From Asaia astilbis JCM 15831 (lineage in GTDB: Bacteria; Pseudomonadota; Alphaproteobacteria; Acetobacterales; Acetobacteraceae), in contig NZ_BAJT01000001.1 in assembly GCF_000613845.1 (NCBI RefSeq), positions 186,001-250,000 on the forward strand: 64,000 bases of DNA, written 5' to 3'. The position numbers and the translations under genes are program-made. Shown in pieces: positions 60,270 through 64,000 of the stretch. The notes under the pieces were generated by a model that was not told the origin of the DNA, did not search any database, and saw nothing but the letters and a program-made list of their open reading frames with translations. Numbering within the stretch: the stretch's first letter is position 1; each line of letters starts with the position of its first letter.

Positions 60270-61126
60270 CGTCACTTGTTTCACCTCTCCCCGATCTGAT
60301 GTGGGAGCCGATCGTTCGGGCAGGGCTTGTCGAGGATTTTGGCGTGGGGGGTGATGCCACAACCCAGGCGATTGCCCGTCCCGGTCAGCGATTACGAGCA
60401 GTCTTTCGCGCACGTCACGAAGGTGTGGTGGCCGGCATGAGCGCTGTGCGTCTGGCGTTTTCCCTGCTCGAGCCGCAGGTGGAGTTTACCCTCTTCAAGG
60501 ACGACGGCAGCCGGATCGTGCCACGCGATATCCTCGCTGAGGTCGAGGGGTATGCCGAGACCATTCTGGGCGGAGAGCGTACAGCCCTCAATCTTCTCTC
60601 GCATCTGAGTGGGATCGCGACGGCGACGCGGCAGGTTGTCGATGCGGTGCAGGGCACGAAAGCGCGGATCTGCTGTACGCGCAAAACCCTGCCCGGACTG
60701 CGCGCCATCCAGAAATATGCGGTCAAAGCCGGAGGCGGAAGCAATCATCGGTATCGCCTCGATGATGCAATTCTGATCAAGGATAATCATATCGCGCTTT
60801 GCGGTGGCGTGGAGGCAGCGCTCCGTGCTGCGAGGAGCCGAGCAGGGCATTTGATGGCGGTCGCACTCGAGGTGGATACGCTCGAACAGCTCAAGGAAGC
60901 CATGTCTGGTGGCGGCGCCGATGCCTATCTTCTCGATAACATGGCACCTGCCTTGTTGCGCCAGGCCGTGGAGCTGGTCGATGGGCGTGCCGTGACCGAA
61001 GCCTCTGGCGGGATTACGCCAGAAACGGCGCCTGCCATTGCCGCAACGGGTGTGGACGTTTTGTCGCTCGGCTGGCTGACCCATAGTGTCAAGGCGCTCG
61101 ATATCGGGCTCGACATCGATCTGTGA
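60266..61126 (+). CDS. nadC: Nicotinate-nucleotide pyrophosphorylase (quinolinate phosphoribosyltransferase)
   Basis: Converts quinolinate + PRPP to nicotinate mononucleotide. 286 aa with LNLLSHLSGIATATRQ, CCTRKTLPGLRAIQKYAVKA, GGGSNHRYRLDDAILIKDNH and VTEASGGITPE. Start ATG 60266 overlaps the nadB stop (ATGA). Last gene of the NAD operon, followed by a hairpin. Confidence 0.96.
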   Translation: MTSLVSPLPDLMWEPIVRAGLVEDFGVGGDATTQAIARPGQRLRAVFRARHEGVVAGMSAVRLAFSLLEPQVEFTLFKDDGSRIVPRDILAEVEGYAETILGGERTALNLLSHLSGIATATRQVVDAVQGTKARICCTRKTLPGLRAIQKYAVKAGGGSNHRYRLDDAILIKDNHIALCGGVEAALRAARSRAGHLMAVALEVDTLEQLKEAMSGGGADAYLLDNMAPALLRQAVELVDGRAVTEASGGITPETAPAIAATGVDVLSLGWLTHSVKALDIGLDIDL

Positions 61127-61133
61127 CATGCTG

Positions 61134-61166
61134 CCTCACTCTGCGGGGGATACGCCCGGAGTGAGG
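61134..61166 (+). terminator. Hairpin after nadC
   Basis: CCTCACTC and GAGTGAGG form a perfect 8-bp stem around a GC-rich 17-base loop that can fold further. No T-tract follows. It begins 7 bases after the nadC stop and is the likely operon end. Confidence 0.5.
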
Positions 61167-61333
61167 TGATAAAGCCTATGGTCGCAAGGCGGTCAGGTGA
61201 TTTCTATCCCGGCCCCGACATGCTTCTGGCTCTCCCCACCGAGAGAGCGGGCCATGTCCCTTTCGCTGAGAAAGGCTGATCGGATCGATCGATCACTCAA
61301 CATGATTTATCGAAATAGGAGATATTCATAACG

Positions 61334-61359
61334 GAAATGATTCGTTGCGAGATCATTTC
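61334..61359. promoter_or_regulatory. Inverted repeat upstream of the TonB-dependent receptor
   Basis: GAAATGAT (61334-61341) and ATCATTTC (61352-61359) form a perfect 8-bp inverted repeat with a 10-base spacer, 116 bases before the receptor start. The A/T-rich ATGAT half-sites recall iron-regulator (Fur-like) operators, but the spacing is not that of a standard Fur box. The rest of the 348-base gap holds only the nadC hairpin. Confidence 0.4.
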
Positions 61360-61474
61360 GTCTTGTATACGAATGGGCGCTCTCAGTTCACGCTCGACGG
61401 GCGGCAGACAGCTTGGCTGGTAACGTTCGGGAGCGACTGAAAGCGTATCAGAATTCGTAAAGATAGGATCCCGC

Positions 61475-63704
61475 ATGACGTCAGGAGTCACCTCGCCACG
61501 CTTTATGGCTCTTGCCCGTCTGATGATGTCGACAAGCCTCGTGTCGATCATGACGTTTTCCGGCTCAGCCCTCGCGGCTCAGGCCCAGCCCGGCAAGAAA
61601 CATCCGGTTGGCGCTCCTCACAAAAGCGCCAAGCCTGTCGAGGCAAAGGGTGAAGAGGAAATCTCTGTCACGACCTCCCGTCAGGCTTTGAATGGCGGTG
61701 GAGGCATGATGCGGATCGAACGCGCGCCACGGACCGTGCAGACGGTCGATCATGAATATATCTCGATGCGCAATCCCTCGAGCACGGCGCTCGACCTTAT
61801 CCAGAATCTGCCGAGTGTCAGTATCAGCACGCCGGATCCTTACGGGATGCAGGGGGGCCAGATTCAGGCCCGTGGTCTGACCGATCTGGACATGGCGCTT
61901 CTCGTCGATGGCGCACCGGCGGCTGCGGCGAAATACATCACGGAAAATGTCGATACGGAAAATCTGGAATCCGTTTCCCTGACGCCCGGAAGTTCCGAGA
62001 CGGCGCTGCCTGTGATGTCGGCAGCGGGCGGCACCATGAATGAACAGACCCATACGCCTGCGAAGAAATTTGGCGGGCTGGTCGATTTCTCTTACGGCAC
62101 GAATAATCTCTCGCGCGAATTTATTCGTCTCGATACCGGAGAGATCGGACATACCGGCGTGCATGGTTATTTCTCGTTTTCGAATACCCATACGCGCAGC
62201 TGGATGGGCGCGGGCATCAATGATCGCCGGCATATCGATTTCGGGCTTAACAAGCTGTGGGAAAACGGCTCTTACGCAAAGACCTTTGTCTCGTGGAACT
62301 GGGAAGATTTCACGATTGATAACTATCCGACGGCGCAGCAGTTTTACCGCTACAAGCATACCGGGCAGGGCTACGGCCGGTCAGCGGATTCCAGCAATAT
62401 CAACTACTGGAAGAACAATACCGATTACTGGAATCAGGTTTTATATCGGCGCCGATCCACATCGTCCTGCCGCATCGCTTTGTGTTCGACCTGCAGGCTT
62501 ATTACAATCTCGGTCGTGGTTGGGATGCGTCTCCCGGCGGAACGGCGACTCAGGCCGATGGCAGCGTGCGCAATGTGACAAGCTACTTTCTGCAGGGGGC
62601 GACCGAGCGTAGAGGGGCTGTTGCCAAGCTCGGTTACGATATCGATCGCCATAATCATGTCGCGGTCGGCTACTGGTACGAAAACAACTATACTGCGCAA
62701 TCCTACCCGACCAGTTATACGATGGAGAACGGGGCGGCTCCGAGCCCGAACTGGGCTGCGTACCAGATTGCTGCTGGCGATCAGCAGAATGCCGGAACCG
62801 AGATCCACAGCCTGTTTATCGAAGACCACGCGAAATATCTGAACGACAGGCTGGATATCCAGGCCGGGTTCAAGTTCGTTATGGCCAATACGTGGAACAA
62901 GGATCTCTACGGGCGCATGGTCGTCAATCGTACCGAGCCGCTGCCGCAGCTTTCGGTCGGGTACACGATCGATGAGCACAGCCAGATCTACATGAATGCC
63001 GAAGGCGATTATCGTCAGCCGAGCGCGGTCGATCTGGGGTGGCTCTATACCAGCATGCCCATCCCGAAAAATCAGTATTCGATCAAGGAAGAACTCGGTT
63101 ATCGCTACCACGATGAGCACATCATTCTCGATGCCTCGTTCTTCAACTATAATGTGACCAACCGCATCGTGAACCAGTATCTCGGCATGAACCAGTTCAG
63201 GCCGTTCTCGATCGGTAATCAGCATATGCGCGGGTTTGACGCGATGATTTCGGCGCGGCCGATCCACGGTTTCAGCCCCTATGCATCGGTCGAGTATCTG
63301 CATGCTGTGCAGGACAGCAATGTGCTCGATCCGTACACCAATACGATGCTGAATTCGAAGGGGACGCAGGCGATCATGGCGCCGCGCGTCCTCGCCAATT
63401 TCGGCCTGACCTACAAATATGCGGGCTTTTTCGGCAATGCGAGCCTGCATTATACCGGTCCGCAATCGGTCAGCGTGGCAGGCGACCAGCGCATGCCGGG
63501 ATTTGTGACCAATACGATCTCACTGGGCTATCGTTTCAAACCGGTCGCTTTGCGCAATCGCCGACGATCAAGCTGAATTTCGCCAATGTTACGGGATCGA
63601 TCGTTCGTACGGGCGCCATGGGCGCGATCTACAGCGCCAAGGACCCGAGCACGGTCTATAGCGGGAGCCTTAATCCTATACCGGGTATGGAAATTCCTTC
63701 ATGA
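61475..63704 (+). CDS. TonB-dependent outer-membrane receptor, frame interrupted twice
   Basis: About 743 aa when repaired. A signal peptide (ending GSALAAQA) leads to a plug domain: RAPRTVQTVDHEYISMRNPS, LDLIQNLPSVSISTPDPYGM and QIQARGLTDLDMALLVDGAP. The beta-barrel follows, with SIKEELGYRYHDEHIILDAS. One T is missing from a T-run at 62439-62442 (NQV should continue FISAPIHIVLPHRFVFD), and one at 63549-63551 (FKPVA should continue FAQSPTIKLNFANVTGS). The last strand ends at 63704. Substrate unknown; iron siderophore or carbohydrate uptake are options. Confidence 0.87.
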
Positions 63705-63757
63705 CCGCCGCCCGGTTTACGATGACGGGCACGGTCTCCACCAGCTTCTGAGTTACG

Positions 63758-63789
63758 CGTTTCAGGGGGCCTTCGTGCCCCCTGAAACG
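63758..63789. terminator. Long perfect hairpin between convergent genes
   Basis: CGTTTCAGGGGGC and GCCCCCTGAAACG form a perfect 13-bp stem around CTTCGT. It lies between the receptor (+) and the redoxin tail (-), so it can serve both directions, though T-tracts are poor. Confidence 0.7.
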
Positions 63790-63797
63790 TCCTGATC

Positions 63798-64000
63798 TCA
63801 GCCGAAGGTGAAGGAGAAGGCCTCGACGCCAGGGCTTATGAATTCGATCTTGAAGACATGGTCGTCTACCGAGTAGCTGGACTGACGCACGAGCTGATAG
63901 AGCCGCTGGCCGGTCACCGTGCCGACGCCGTTTGCGTCGCAATCAGTGCCATGCATATCTCCGGGCGGATGACCATCGATCGTCACCTTGAAGGACACAG
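63798..64000 (-). CDS. C-terminal part of a DipZ/TlpA-like thioredoxin-family protein (partial)
   Basis: The last 67 or so residues of a gene that runs off the right edge. The visible sequence includes FKVTIDGHPPGDMHGTDCDA, VTGQRLYQLVRQ and KIEFISPGVEAFSFTFG. This resembles the C-terminal carbohydrate-binding-like domain found in DipZ and related TlpA-type redoxins. The thioredoxin active site would lie outside the window, so the assignment rests on the tail alone. Confidence 0.6.
   Translation of the reverse strand, partial: VSFKVTIDGHPPGDMHGTDCDANGVGTVTGQRLYQLVRQSSYSVDDHVFKIEFISPGVEAFSFTFG

Noticed and set aside
58926-60413. A 495-codon minus-strand frame opposite nadB
   Set aside because: nadB is unambiguous; the reverse frame is Arg/His-rich shadow coding.

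Overview
The window comes from an alphaproteobacterium, almost certainly an acetic acid bacterium (Acetobacteraceae). The evidence is the protein-level character and order of the tuf-S10-spc-alpha ribosomal gene block, a polyol permease of the ribitol/arabitol type, a CcrM (GANTC) cell-cycle methyltransferase downstream of rnhB, the gpmI-envC-ctpA-rppH cluster, and a nadABC cluster with an NrtR-like regulator. The genus is not fixed by the sequence; an Asaia/Gluconobacter-like organism would fit.

Layout. (1) 1-15.7 kb, + strand: tuf, the S10 and spc operons, secY-adk, then an alpha operon with its own promoter (rpsM-rpsK-rpoA-rplQ) closed by a strong terminator. (2) 16-17.8 kb, +: a polyol permease and a small DUF1328 membrane protein. 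(3) 17.8-27.1 kb, -: a complete tripartite RND efflux operon (adaptor, two different RND pumps, outer-membrane channel). (4) 27.4-29.6 kb, +: a CsbD-like stress protein, then rnhB-ccrM behind a cluster of five GANTC sites. (5) 29.9-37.3 kb, -: MoxR ATPase, DUF58, BatA/DUF4159 fusion, a VWA/GATase-like membrane protein and a small ankyrin-type secreted protein. (6) 37.5-41.2 kb, +: DUF1285, CCA-adding enzyme, ABC exporter. (7) 41.2-46.2 kb, -: gpmI-envC-ctpA-rppH, linking glycolysis with cell-wall processing and RNA decay. (8) 46.5-47.8 kb, +: msrB, upp and a small acidic protein. (9) 47.9-56.0 kb, mostly -: a large two-domain M16 peptidase, an unassigned ABC transporter pair, a divergent membrane protein, and cysQ-Sua5-coiled-coil protein. 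(10) 56.3-61.1 kb, +: an orphan 20-kDa Fe-S (hydrogenase III small-subunit-like) protein overlapping an NrtR-like regulator, then nadA-nadB-nadC with a candidate operator over the nadA -10. (11) 61.5-64 kb: a TonB-dependent receptor (+), and the tail of a DipZ/TlpA-like redoxin (-) running off the edge.

A pervasive feature is single- or double-base indels: I find 19 reading-frame breaks in 16 otherwise intact genes, including the essential rplV and gpmI. Fifteen behave as one-base losses and four as two-base losses (or one-base gains), and several sit in homopolymers. All 16 genes regain family-like length and sequence once a base or two is restored. I therefore annotate them as full-length CDS interrupted by probable sequencing errors, not as pseudogenes. 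I saw no tRNA, rRNA, CRISPR array, insertion sequence or prophage.

The most interesting items are the GANTC cluster ahead of rnhB-ccrM; the Fe-S protein/NrtR-like/nadABC locus with its palindromic operator; a terminator-shaped hairpin directly upstream of secY inside the ribosomal operon; three tandem hairpins plus a TTG start in the rpoA leader; and two matching EcfG-type promoter candidates in front of two small stress-type genes.
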